Source: Saprospiraceae bacterium (GTDB lineage: Bacteria > Bacteroidota > Bacteroidia > Chitinophagales > Saprospiraceae). Taken from it: DNA of 22,630 nucleotides. Positions 8,014-15,361 of the stretch are shown here, piece after piece (positions within the stretch are counted from its first letter, which is position 1; each line of letters starts with the position of its first letter). The notes beneath the pieces were generated by a model. It saw only the letters and a list, made by a program, of their open reading frames with translations, searched no databases and was not told where the DNA came from. The DNA lies in assembly GCA_013001805.1 (NCBI GenBank), contig JABDLW010000042.1, positions 1 through 22,630 of the forward strand. The letters are read 5' to 3'. Position numbers and translations under genes: made by a program.

Positions 8014-9231
8014 TTATTTACGCATTGCATTGACCGGATGTAGTGCGCCAACTTTTAATACCGGAAAAAAAGATAGCAGGGATGCCAATAGTAAAACGAT
8101 GATCGCTTGTGAATAAAAGATCTCCGGATCGATCGAAAAATAAAATATGGGCTCAATGCCAAAATTTTCATAAGCTTCAGCTAATTTTCCCTTTAGAGGG
8201 ATAGGGTACCGAAAAAAATAAAAGGTGGCCGGAAAACTTAGTAACAGGCCTCCTAATGATCCCAAAAGTGCAATCATTAAATTCTCCAGAATGACCATAG
8301 AAGACAGAAAATGCTTCTTCATACCAATGGCGACTAAAATGCCAAATTCTCTTTCTCGTTCAAGCGTCATCATGAGTATGGTCCCAAAAATGCCAAAAGC
8401 AATTAACAGGTAAAGGATAATTTGAAAAATCACATTCTCGGTTTCTTCACCTTTGATGAATTGATCCAGTTCCGGTGACATCTCCTGCCAGCTCATCACC
8501 TCATACTGATGTCCCAGATCCTCAGAAAGCTCATTGGCCACCTGATGGGACAAATCAATGTCCTGAAGGTCCAGGACTAAAGCCGTAATTCTTTCGTCGG
8601 CAGCAAAAAGCGATTGACTTTCTTGGAGTGGCAAATAAACCAGTCCTTCATTTAATTCCGGAGAACCAAATTTCACTACACCCTTAATTAAATATTTGCC
8701 CACGGCAGTAGCACCATGATAGCCCTGGCCTAGCAATACTATCGTATCTCCTGCCCCCAGTCGCAAGTAACCTGCTAATCCCTCAGTGATCAGTGCAGCC
8801 CGGTCTCCCACTGATAAATAAGTGCCACTAATAATTTTATCGGAAAGATCACCATGACGGGCTTCCATCTCAGGGTCTATCCCTACAATAAGGGTGCCTT
8901 TGGCATAATCATCGGAAGCAACTAAAATGAATGATTCAAGTCTCGGTATGACACTCACTATTTCGTGATGACCCGAAAGGTATTGCAGCAATTGTTTTGT
9001 TGGCTTGAAACTCTGTTCCAGAGTGCGATTTTCCCAAAATCCGTTTTGTTGCACCTGGACATAACCACTGTAGATGCTGACAATATTCTCTTTCATTCGA
9101 TCCAGCAAACCTTTTTTAACTGAATCCATTAACACGCAAAGAACCACGGCAAAAACAATGGACGCCATTGTAATTAATGACCTGCGTCGATTTCGCCAAA
9201 TATTTCTCCACGCTAATTTAAATAAGAACAT
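8014..9231 (-). CDS. ABC transporter permease, MacB/FtsX/LolE type (first of pair)
   Basis: The 405-residue product has the same architecture as the downstream gene: an N-terminal helix (about 15-38), a periplasmic domain, then three helices starting near residue 270, with EREREFGILVAIGM in the loop and a closing ALHPVNAMRK. It is clearly a paralogue of the downstream permease. The two genes form an operon with a 2-nt gap. The gap to the DUF2267 gene upstream is 153 nt and contains no FNR-like site and no obvious terminator. The pair may therefore have its own promoter or be read through. The orphan state (no ATP-binding subunit) is unusual for LolCDE-like systems, though in some Bacteroidota the ATPase is encoded elsewhere. 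Confidence 0.88.
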   Translation of the reverse strand: MFLFKLAWRNIWRNRRRSLITMASIVFAVVLCVLMDSVKKGLLDRMKENIVSIYSGYVQVQQNGFWENRTLEQSFKPTKQLLQYLSGHHEIVSVIPRLESFILVASDDYAKGTLIVGIDPEMEARHGDLSDKIISGTYLSVGDRAALITEGLAGYLRLGAGDTIVLLGQGYHGATAVGKYLIKGVVKFGSPELNEGLVYLPLQESQSLFAADERITALVLDLQDIDLSHQVANELSEDLGHQYEVMSWQEMSPELDQFIKGEETENVIFQIILYLLIAFGIFGTILMMTLEREREFGILVAIGMKKHFLSSMVILENLMIALLGSLGGLLLSFPATFYFFRYPIPLKGKLAEAYENFGIEPIFYFSIDPEIFYSQAIIVLLLASLLSFFPVLKVGALHPVNAMRK

Positions 9232-9384
9232 GTTCCATCCAGATAACCCATTAATGCCAAAGAATCAGGGATCGAATATTCGCTGACCATAAAGTCACCA
9301 GCCTTGCCACATGACGACTAAACACTCATACGCCCAATCACTGCTCAGCAGAATACCAACATTACATGTCATATCCCAAATGCC

Positions 9385-9846
9385 TTACAAATCCTGATGC
9401 CAGGTAAAGTCATTCGATAGTAGAGGTTTTAATTCCGTCGGCAGAGTACTGGCTATATCATTCAACTCTCCTTCGGATACATGTCTTGCCAACACCCTCA
9501 TTACCGCCGCTACAGCAAGTTCAACCTGCTCTATTCCCTTAAAATCACGGTAACCCATTTTTTGGTTTTCTTTGCCAACCGCTTGTATGAAGTCATTCAT
9601 CGTACGGATCTTGGAGTTACGACTACTCCATTTCCATCCGTCGACATACATGGCTTTGATAAACATCGGTAATTGAGCAATCAGCTGTATGGATTCCTGA
9701 GGAGAGACTTTACTCCTTAATGTGTGTAAGACCGATCTAAACACCCGATAGGCTCTCGTTTCATCATCCGGAGCGTCCAATTCAACTGCTACATCTCGAA
9801 TGAAAGATTTACCTTTTCTAACGAATTTTCCATAATCCGGTGCCAT
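9385..9846 (-). CDS. DUF2267 family protein
   Basis: The 153-residue soluble protein matches the DUF2267 pattern: an ETRAYRVFRSVLHTLR helix near residues 29-45, an IAQLPMFIKAMYVDGW segment (57-72), and the ending AAVMRVLARHVSEGELNDIASTLP (about 113-136), which is highly characteristic. The biochemical role of DUF2267 is not known; members often sit beside universal stress, Hsp20 or other stress genes, as here. It follows the CBM48 gene by 60 nt on the same strand and is probably co-transcribed from the promoter region with the FNR-like site at 10276. Confidence 0.85.
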   Translation of the reverse strand: MAPDYGKFVRKGKSFIRDVAVELDAPDDETRAYRVFRSVLHTLRSKVSPQESIQLIAQLPMFIKAMYVDGWKWSSRNSKIRTMNDFIQAVGKENQKMGYRDFKGIEQVELAVAAVMRVLARHVSEGELNDIASTLPTELKPLLSNDFTWHQDL

Positions 9847-9906
9847 CTCATGTTGATATTTTTATTTGTTAATAAAAATGACCGCGCTTCGAAACACGAC
9901 CATATA

Positions 9907-10221
9907 CTATTGGGTGAAAGTAGTCACCACCGAGTTTTCTACTCCAAAGGGAGAGGGTGCATAACGGTCGGCCTGCCAGTCATTCTCCCAGGTCTCTCCA
10001 TCCATCAAATACTTAAACTGGTACTCGCTGTCGACCGGCAGTTCCAGGGTAGCGGCAAAACCATCTTTATTCATTTTCATGGGCAAAGCTTTGTCCATAT
10101 CCCAATCATTAAAATCTCCCAGTACTTTAACATCCTTGGTATCTCCCGCAGCCTCTTTGGGCAAATGGAAAGTCACTTTACAGGCTTGTTTCGATTTAAT
10201 AAATCTCTTCTTAATGCTCAT
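9907..10221 (-). CDS. Stand-alone CBM48/AMPK-type glycogen-binding domain protein
   Basis: The 104-residue protein is a single early-set beta-sandwich. It shows VKVLGDFNDWD (31-41), a hydrophobic TLELPVD strand, YQFKYLMDG (67-75) and W78/W82. These are the conserved features of isoamylase N-terminal and AMPK-beta glycogen-binding modules, including the Trp residues that stack on glucan. There is no catalytic domain. It may bind glycogen or tether a partner to it, and the neighbouring DUF2267 protein is the nearest candidate. The FNR-like palindrome at 10276-10287, about 60 nt before the start, suggests induction with the stress set, for which glycogen would be the reserve fuel. That last point is inference. 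Confidence 0.85.
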   Translation of the reverse strand: MSIKKRFIKSKQACKVTFHLPKEAAGDTKDVKVLGDFNDWDMDKALPMKMNKDGFAATLELPVDSEYQFKYLMDGETWENDWQADRYAPSPFGVENSVVTTFTQ

Positions 10222-10275
10222 GTCTTTAATATTTTAATTACCCATCATATTAAGTGATAAAATTCTCAAACTAGG

Positions 10276-10287
10276 TGATCTGGATCA
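10276..10287. promoter_or_regulatory. FNR/CRP-type palindrome TGA-N6-TCA upstream of the CBM48 gene
   Basis: TGATCTGGATCA also keeps the inner T and A of the FNR consensus (TGAT-N4-ATCA). It is centred 60 nt before the CBM48 start codon. A TA-containing but poor -7 candidate (TAATATGA on the minus strand, 10245-10252) lies 29.5 bp from the centre. Confidence 0.55.
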
Positions 10288-10496
10288 GGCCGACCCGTGA
10301 TCCTTGATTTGTTTTTCATTCGGAAAACAAATAGGCTTGCTAGTAGAGCCCAACCTATTAGTCTAAATCCCAATAAAAATTCCTAGCGAAAAACAAGGAA
10401 CGATATTCTCAATGTCCCATAGCAATCAAGAACAAATTGACTCGCATGGCAAGAGATTTTAATTGGCAATTTGCTCCCGTAAATCAAGAAATGAAA

Positions 10497-10508
10497 TGAC
10501 GCATGTCA
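10497..10508. promoter_or_regulatory. FNR/CRP-type palindrome TGA-N6-TCA
   Basis: TGACGCATGTCA is a near-perfect 12-bp palindrome between the CBM48 gene and the MITE-like element. It is 276 nt from the CBM48 start, so it may be a distal or auxiliary site or a chance match. The rest of 10222-10533 holds no gene that I can see. Confidence 0.35.
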
Positions 10509-10533
10509 AAGAGAACCTTGATTACAGGACTAC

Positions 10534-10728
10534 CTAGTACTCTGTCAAGCAAAAAATTGTCGTTAATTCTGGGTTCTTTTCGACCTACTCTGCGTTGCAA
10601 ATACTCAGCAGAGCTATGGCTATGCTTGCGTTTTGCGCCCACCGACGATGAATGTCGGGACCATGGCTTAATTAGGCCTTAAAATAATCTCAGAATTATT
10701 CAACATATTTTACTTGACAAAGTACTAG
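10534..10728. mobile_element. MITE-like element with long imperfect terminal inverted repeats
   Basis: The left arm (10534-10580, beginning CTAGTACTCTGTCAAGCAAA) and the inverted right arm (10681-10728, reading CTAGTACTTTGTCAAGTAAA from the other strand) match over about 48 bp with scattered differences. The 100-bp interior has two further small stems: CTCTGC with GCAGAG, and CCGAC with GTCGG. There is no ORF. The right end stops about 7 nt from the stop codon of the SDR gene. The size and structure fit a non-autonomous transposable element or a decayed insertion sequence end pair. I see no clear target-site duplication; the palindromic CTAG at both tips may include one. Confidence 0.65.
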
Positions 10729-10734
10729 TCATGA

Positions 10735-11628
10735 CTATTTTACCGGATGCGCAGTTGCCGCTTCCTTTCTGCCGGAATCTTGCTGTACTTCGACTTTTGA
10801 CCCACCAATGGTGGTGAAGTCACGATTTATTTTTTCCCGGTTTAACCGGAGCAACCACTCGCTTAGATTGGGTAGATAACGGATCATAAAGGCGGTGAAA
10901 GCACCTAGTGGAGTCAAGGTTACTTTGAAAGTTCGGTCCCGGATCATTTTTAAAATTTGTTTTGCCACAGATTCCCGGGTGGCCAGTTGCACGTTAGTGC
11001 GCTTCGGCAGATAAATCCAATGGCCATCCGTATCCAGGATCTTTTTCTCAGGTTCATTTTCAGTATAGCCCACATAAGCAATGCCTACGTGAATTCCGGA
11101 ATCAAAGAGTTCGATTCGCAGGGCATCAGCCAGTGCGGCCTGGGCCGCCTTTGATGCAGTGTATGCTGAGTTATAAGGCATGCCTCTAAATCCGCCAACA
11201 CTATTGATAAATATTAGATTTCCCTTCGTTTTTCTCAAATAGGGAATCGCGTATTTAGTCAAATAAGCCGTGCCGGTATAATTGGTGTCAATCAAAATCT
11301 TTATATTGCTGTTGGCCATTTCTTCCACTGGCCCGCGACTACTCACTCCGGCATTATTTATCAGCATATCTATTCTTCCAAACCTCCGGATCGTCTCCCG
11401 CAGAAGTTTTTTACAGTGTATCGAAAACCGAATGTCGGCCGGCACAGCCATAACTTCAAAACCCCTGGTTAAAAATTCGCGTTCCGTTGCTGCCAGTTTT
11501 TCTCTTCCCCTTCCATTTAATACCACACGAGCACCCTCCTGGGCTAATGCAGTGGCGATAGCCCTACCAATGCCCATGCTAGACCCTGTAATTAAAGCAA
11601 CTTTACCTGCAAAGATTCCTGTATTCAT
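10735..11628 (-). CDS. Short-chain dehydrogenase/reductase
   Basis: This 297-residue classical SDR has the NAD(P)-binding TGSSMGIG (14-21), NNAG (90-93) and the catalytic set S142, Y155, K159 (YTASK). It is longer than a minimal SDR, with a C-terminal extension (about 240-297) that includes a hydrophobic stretch, so it may sit on membranes like DHRS7-type enzymes. The substrate is unknown. An Arg after the beta-2 strand (NGRGR) suggests NADP(H). It starts 22 nt after the MDR gene and shares its promoter. Its stop lies at the edge of a MITE-like element, so the last residues could derive from that insertion. Confidence 0.9.
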   Translation of the reverse strand: MNTGIFAGKVALITGSSMGIGRAIATALAQEGARVVLNGRGREKLAATEREFLTRGFEVMAVPADIRFSIHCKKLLRETIRRFGRIDMLINNAGVSSRGPVEEMANSNIKILIDTNYTGTAYLTKYAIPYLRKTKGNLIFINSVGGFRGMPYNSAYTASKAAQAALADALRIELFDSGIHVGIAYVGYTENEPEKKILDTDGHWIYLPKRTNVQLATRESVAKQILKMIRDRTFKVTLTPLGAFTAFMIRYLPNLSEWLLRLNREKINRDFTTIGGSKVEVQQDSGRKEAATAHPVK

Positions 11629-11650
11629 GGCTAATAATTTTATAGTGAGA

Positions 11651-12670
11651 TTACCATTTAACTACAATTTTTCCCATGGATTTTCTCGACTCAAGATACT
11701 CGTGTGCCTCTACCAATTGATTAATACTAAATTCTCCACCCACAAAAGGCTTTAGAATTCCCTGGCTTGTCATTTCAATCACTTTTTGCATGGCGTAAGC
11801 AATTTTCCGGGGATTGTCATCAGCCACTTTGAGCATATTTACCCCAATCATTCCCCTGGAGCCGCTCAAGAACTGAACCGGGTGATAAAAACCAAACTGC
11901 CCCAGGACTTTTAGTTTTCCGAAAATATTGCTGGTTTGATTCATTGACGAAAGACCATACGACAAGATGCGACCTCCTGCACCCAATAATTTAAATCCCT
12001 GTTTTACCGATTTTCCACCTATGGGATCAAAAACGACATCCAAACCGTGACCAGATGACACTTTGCGAACCACTTCTACGAAATCTTCCTTACGGTAATT
12101 GATCGGATGTTGCACTCCAGCTTGCTCCAGGTATGCTATTTTTTCGGCAGACCCACAAGTACCAAAAATGATGCAATTTTTTGCTTTGGCCATCTGGACC
12201 AAGGCGGTCCCCACTCCTCCCGCTGCGGCGTGGATCAGTACGCGGTCTTTCTGCTGCAGATTTGCCATCAAATGAGATAAAAAATAAGCTGTACAATACT
12301 GTGTTGATAAAGCCACCGCCTCTCCTGGTGGGAGGTCTTCAGGAACTCGCTGAGAGACAAAGCCCTCTGCGAGAGCATATTCAGCATAACCTCCAAATCT
12401 GGTTAATGCGATGACCCGGTCACCTTGCTCAAAGTCGACAACGTCCGTGCCACATTTTGCTACACGCCCCACCACATCATAACCCAAAATTGCCGGATTT
12501 GGTGGTGCACCTTTATATAGTCCCAGACGTGCCATTACATCCGCGAAATTTAATCCAAATCCTTCTACCTGTATTAAAATTTGTGATGGAGATGGTGTGG
12601 GTATTTCAGTTTCGCGAATCTCAAATGCCTGCGATGCGGTACCATATCTCACCAGATAAGCTGCTTTCAT
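11651..12670 (-). CDS. Zinc-independent MDR oxidoreductase, quinone reductase/VAT-1 type
   Basis: The 339-residue product is a medium-chain dehydrogenase/reductase. The N-terminal GroES-like domain carries the VAT1/quinone-reductase motif LNFADVMARLGLY (40-52). The Rossmann domain carries AAAGGVG (148-154). The zinc-ligand Cys residues of alcohol dehydrogenases are absent. Family members reduce quinones or activated alkenes with NADPH. It is the first gene of a two-gene operon with the SDR. An FNR-like site (12717-12728) is centred about 52 nt upstream of the start, and a -7-like TAAATTG (12686-12692, minus strand) lies 30.5 bp from that centre, an arrangement like class II activation. The exact substrate cannot be told. 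Confidence 0.88.
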   Translation of the reverse strand: MKAAYLVRYGTASQAFEIRETEIPTPSPSQILIQVEGFGLNFADVMARLGLYKGAPPNPAILGYDVVGRVAKCGTDVVDFEQGDRVIALTRFGGYAEYALAEGFVSQRVPEDLPPGEAVALSTQYCTAYFLSHLMANLQQKDRVLIHAAAGGVGTALVQMAKAKNCIIFGTCGSAEKIAYLEQAGVQHPINYRKEDFVEVVRKVSSGHGLDVVFDPIGGKSVKQGFKLLGAGGRILSYGLSSMNQTSNIFGKLKVLGQFGFYHPVQFLSGSRGMIGVNMLKVADDNPRKIAYAMQKVIEMTSQGILKPFVGGEFSINQLVEAHEYLESRKSMGKIVVKW

Positions 12671-12685
12671 TGTGTCTATTTACAG

Positions 12686-12728
12686 CAATTTAAGTAAAAA
12701 CGTCTTGGAAAGTAAGTGAGTTACGTCA
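12686..12728 (-). promoter_or_regulatory. MDR-SDR operon promoter region with FNR/CRP-type site
   Basis: The palindrome TGA-GTTACG-TCA lies at 12717-12728 (plus-strand reading). On the minus strand a TAAATTG box at 12686-12692, one T short of TAnnTTTG, starts 30.5 bp after the site centre. No good -33 TTG is present, as is common for class II activated promoters. Confidence 0.45.
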
Positions 12729-12833
12729 GGATCCCAGTTGATCTTTATTTTTCCTTGAGTTAAGTGATCTTCAAACTTTAATGCAAAATATTGATTGCAT
12801 CCCGACCGCTGACAAGAAAAGAATCAGGACCCG

Positions 12834-13226
12834 TTAGGATGAACCTTTAGCGATCATTGAATTAACAAATTCCACAAATTCACTTTTCAGTTCGGCATAC
12901 AATTCAACGAACGTCTCCATCCTGACCCGTAAAGTGTCATAATCCTGTACTTTATCGACAAGTTTAATTTGTCTGCCGTCCCGCACGGATATTAATTCAC
13001 GATCAATGATCTTGATATCGTGCAGCAACTCGTCGATTACTTCATGTTGCCTCAGGAAACTATTCTGAAAATGTTCAAACCTCGGAAGGGATGACTTTTC
13101 ACTACGACCGATTAATTGCTCCAGTTGATTTTCAAATAATTTCAACTCGTCATTGAAGAAGTTCAGTTCTCTTGTCCATTTTATATAATCGCGATGTTGT
13201 GATTCTAACGTTGTTGCTTTTGTCAT
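12834..13226 (-). CDS. Small all-helical protein, paralogue of the one at 5561-5959
   Basis: The 130-residue product is charged, soluble and almost entirely helical, without signal peptide or Cys. Helix 1 carries LESQHRDYIKWTRELNFF, helix 2 is a Glu/Leu-rich coiled coil, then FQNSFLRQHEVIDEL, a short LVDKVQDYDTLRVRM segment and a final helix EFVEFVNSM. The order and spacing of H-x-x-[WY]-x-x-EL, F-x-x-x-[FI]-x-[RE] and the final EF-x-x-F match the protein at 5561-5959. No named domain is recognised. It has the best promoter in the island: TAAATTTG with two FNR-like sites upstream. A cytosolic stress-induced role is likely, but its nature is unknown. Confidence 0.65.
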   Translation of the reverse strand: MTKATTLESQHRDYIKWTRELNFFNDELKLFENQLEQLIGRSEKSSLPRFEHFQNSFLRQHEVIDELLHDIKIIDRELISVRDGRQIKLVDKVQDYDTLRVRMETFVELYAELKSEFVEFVNSMIAKGSS

Positions 13227-13324
13227 CTCACTCCGTATTTATTTATTCAATTTCTAATTAAAAAACAAGATTTATGGCAAAGTGACCCGAGCGCGTTCAC
13301 AGACCCTAACAAATACTCTTCCAC

Positions 13325-13389
13325 CAAATTTACATTGGAAATTAACAAGTGTGCCTGAGTTAGATCATGATACAACCTGAAATTAATCA
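13325..13389 (-). promoter_or_regulatory. Promoter with two FNR/CRP-type sites for the helical-protein gene
   Basis: On the minus strand TAAATTTG (13325-13332) is a perfect TAnnTTTG box. Palindromes TGA-GTTAGA-TCA (13356-13367) and TGA-AATTAA-TCA (13378-13389) have centres 29.5 and 51.5 bp upstream of that box, and are 22 bp apart. These are the expected positions of class II and class I activator sites on the same face of the helix. They could also act on the divergent cytochrome gene at 13530. Confidence 0.55.
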
Positions 13390-13481
13390 GTGGAATTAGT
13401 TTATTTAACTACGATCACGTCAGTCAGTGCTGTAAGTCATTTGCAAAGTCTGTTCTGAGGGTTAAATTGAGGGATAAATAA

Positions 13482-13502
13482 CCCGGAATTCGGATTTCCG
13501 GG
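13482..13502 (+). other. Stem-loop in the leader of the cytochrome c gene
   Basis: CCCGGAA pairs with TTCCGGG around a 7-nt loop, ending 27 nt before the ATG at 13530. With no T-run and this position it is more likely a leader hairpin affecting mRNA stability or translation than a terminator. Confidence 0.45.
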
Positions 13503-13529
13503 CACATTTAGTTCATAAATTATACAATT

Positions 13530-14015
13530 ATGAGTTTCACCAATGCAAATGTTTCCCGGCACCGAAAAGACCAGCGGTTTAGCAATTACATCCTGTGGTT
13601 TCTTGCTATTTTAGCTTTTATTTCAATTTGGAGTTGCAATCCACAGGCGGTTGGATTTTCACTTCCACCGGGTGATCTGGAAGACGGTAAAGTGGCATTT
13701 ACCAATCTGGCCTGCAATCAGTGTCATAGTGTGGAAGACATTGGCTGGGCGGGTGAAGAAGGTACTGATTTACATTTGCAGCTGGGAGGTCAAGTTGTAC
13801 GATTGAAAACTTACGGTGATCTCGTCACGTCCATAATTAATCCATCACATAAGATCTCTAACCAGTATAAAGGAGAAATGCCAAAGGGTGCAAAGCAGTC
13901 ACCGATGCCGAGTTACAATCAAGTACTGACAGTTCAGGAGTTGATAGATTTGGTCACTTTTCTGCAAGAAACCTATGAGTTGAGGCCTCCTCCCGGCAAC
14001 TACACGATGTGGTAA
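13530..14015 (+). CDS. Membrane-anchored mono-haem cytochrome c
   Basis: The 161-residue protein has a basic N-terminus, a hydrophobic segment (about 20-35), and a Cys at 36 in the context ISIWSC, which may be a lipobox; otherwise the segment is a membrane anchor. The haem site is C62-N-Q-C65-H66, and Met126 (SPMPSY) is a likely axial ligand, followed by a typical class I C-terminal helix (LTVQELIDLVTFLQ). It would carry electrons on the periplasmic face, for example to a terminal oxidase or another reductase. No partner oxidase is encoded in the window. It lies downstream of an intergenic region with two FNR-like sites, about 150-170 nt from its start. Confidence 0.85.
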   Translation: MSFTNANVSRHRKDQRFSNYILWFLAILAFISIWSCNPQAVGFSLPPGDLEDGKVAFTNLACNQCHSVEDIGWAGEEGTDLHLQLGGQVVRLKTYGDLVTSIINPSHKISNQYKGEMPKGAKQSPMPSYNQVLTVQELIDLVTFLQETYELRPPPGNYTMW

Positions 14016-14016
14016 A

Positions 14017-14090
14017 GATCCGGGATACGGATCATGGCGAATAATAGCAAATAGGATTAAGTTGATTGTAGTCCTATTCTAGGCCTTTTT
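14017..14090. terminator. Hairpins between convergent genes (cytochrome c and regulator)
   Basis: Two inverted repeats fill the 102-nt gap. GATCCG with CGGATC (14017-14033, 5-nt loop) directly follows the cytochrome stop. AATAGGA with TCCTATT (14050-14078, 15-nt loop) is followed by CTAGGCCTTTTT. The second, with its T-run, is the better terminator candidate for the plus strand. Confidence 0.45.
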
Positions 14091-14117
14091 GCAATACAAT
14101 CTGCTTTCATTATATTT

Positions 14118-15179
14118 TTAGCCCTGGAGGTTGGCTAATCTATCCTTATTGAGGATGGTGATTTTTCCCTGACGGATTTCGATTAATTTCTCCTTTCTGA
14201 ATTCGCTTAAAGTGCGTGACACAGATTCTTTGGCCGTGCCGACCATATTTGATAAGTCTTGACGAAAGATTTTCACTCCGTCTCCATTTGCTTTAGCATG
14301 TTCACTCAACCGAATTAGTGCATTGGCGATACGCTTTCGCACCGAATCGTAGGCAATGCTCAACATCCGTTGCTCTTTGGTTTCAATCGCATTGGCCAGG
14401 TGTTTAATTATCAGGGCAGAAAACTGCCGGTTAGTCAACAGTGTTTCGAGAAATAAACTCCTGGGAATTAATAGTATCCTGGTTTGATTATCAATTGCGA
14501 GAGCATTGTCATGATGAGGCAGATTAAAAACAAGGTCCTCATAACCGAAAAAATCACCCGCACTAAATACATCCAACACCAACTCTTTACCATGATTATT
14601 CGTTTTGAAAATCTCTACCCTGCCGGATTTAACCATATATAGATATCTTGGCACATCACCCTCGGCAAAAATTCGCTCTCTTGCTGCGAAAAGCCTGACT
14701 TCCTGATTTCGGCCAAGTTCTTCCAATATCTGAAGGCCCCTGGCATCGTCAAATAATGACACCTGGGCATCCGTCTGTTCCAAGACCTTCTTATTTTTCT
14801 TTAGCCTTGCTGCCACCGCATCCAGCAGATCGACATTGTCAATCGGCTTGATCAAATAATCGTCGGCACCCAGGCTCATACCTTTTCTGATATCATCGGA
14901 TCCTGCTTCATTGGTAAGAAATATCACAGGAATGTCTTGAGTAACATTGGATCTTTTCAATATTTCCAGGACCTGAAACCCCGAGAGTTCAGGAAGTAAG
15001 ACATCACAAAGTATCAGATCTGGCAACAATTGCATCGTTTGTTTGACGCCTCGCCGGCCATCTGCTGCAGTATATACCTCATAACCTGAGAGCTTGAGAA
15101 TTCCTTCGATGTTGTGTCGTAAGTCTCTACTTTCTTCTAGTACCAGAATTTTTTCCATAGCATTGTTAGTTATAGGCAA
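14118..15179 (-). CDS. Response regulator fused to CRP/FNR-type transcription factor
   Basis: Counted from the first Met, residues 8-125 are a receiver domain with E15/E16, phospho-acceptor D59 (LCDVLLP), T89 and K111 (LIKP). Residues 150-270 are a cyclic-nucleotide-binding-like beta-roll, with the usual AEGD and SGRVEIF. Residues 280-350 are a CRP winged helix. The recognition helix reads KESVSRTLSEF: E318, S321 and R322 match the E-x-x-S-R of E. coli FNR (E209, S212, R213), which reads TGA half-sites. The Arg-Ser-Ala cAMP pocket motif is replaced by DNA (Asp-Asn-Ala), and the iron-sulphur Cys set of FNR is absent (the only Cys is C58). Phosphorylation of the receiver is therefore the likely input; no histidine kinase is nearby. 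The start at Met8 (15158) fits the receiver family better than 15179. It probably controls the TGA-N6-TCA sites in this window. Confidence 0.9.
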   Translation of the reverse strand: MPITNNAMEKILVLEESRDLRHNIEGILKLSGYEVYTAADGRRGVKQTMQLLPDLILCDVLLPELSGFQVLEILKRSNVTQDIPVIFLTNEAGSDDIRKGMSLGADDYLIKPIDNVDLLDAVAARLKKNKKVLEQTDAQVSLFDDARGLQILEELGRNQEVRLFAARERIFAEGDVPRYLYMVKSGRVEIFKTNNHGKELVLDVFSAGDFFGYEDLVFNLPHHDNALAIDNQTRILLIPRSLFLETLLTNRQFSALIIKHLANAIETKEQRMLSIAYDSVRKRIANALIRLSEHAKANGDGVKIFRQDLSNMVGTAKESVSRTLSEFRKEKLIEIRQGKITILNKDRLANLQG

Positions 15180-15229
15180 GGTATGTCAGAGTGTAGCTCA
15201 TAAAGAATGATAAGTGTTAAAACCAAAGA

Positions 15230-15241
15230 TGATGATGATCA
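15230..15241. promoter_or_regulatory. Possible FNR/CRP-type site upstream of the regulator gene
   Basis: TGATGATGATCA fits TGA-N6-TCA and lies about 55-75 nt before the regulator start, so it could serve autoregulation. It is part of a GAT triplet run, so a chance match is more likely here than at the other sites. Confidence 0.3.
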
Positions 15242-15361
15242 GGTACTTCATTCGTTCTGCAGCCGAAGGCCATCACTCAGCAAATGACTCCCATTTCAAC
15301 TTACCACTCCGGACTCTCGACTCCCGACTTCACACTCCCGAACGCCGAGGAATCAGATCCC

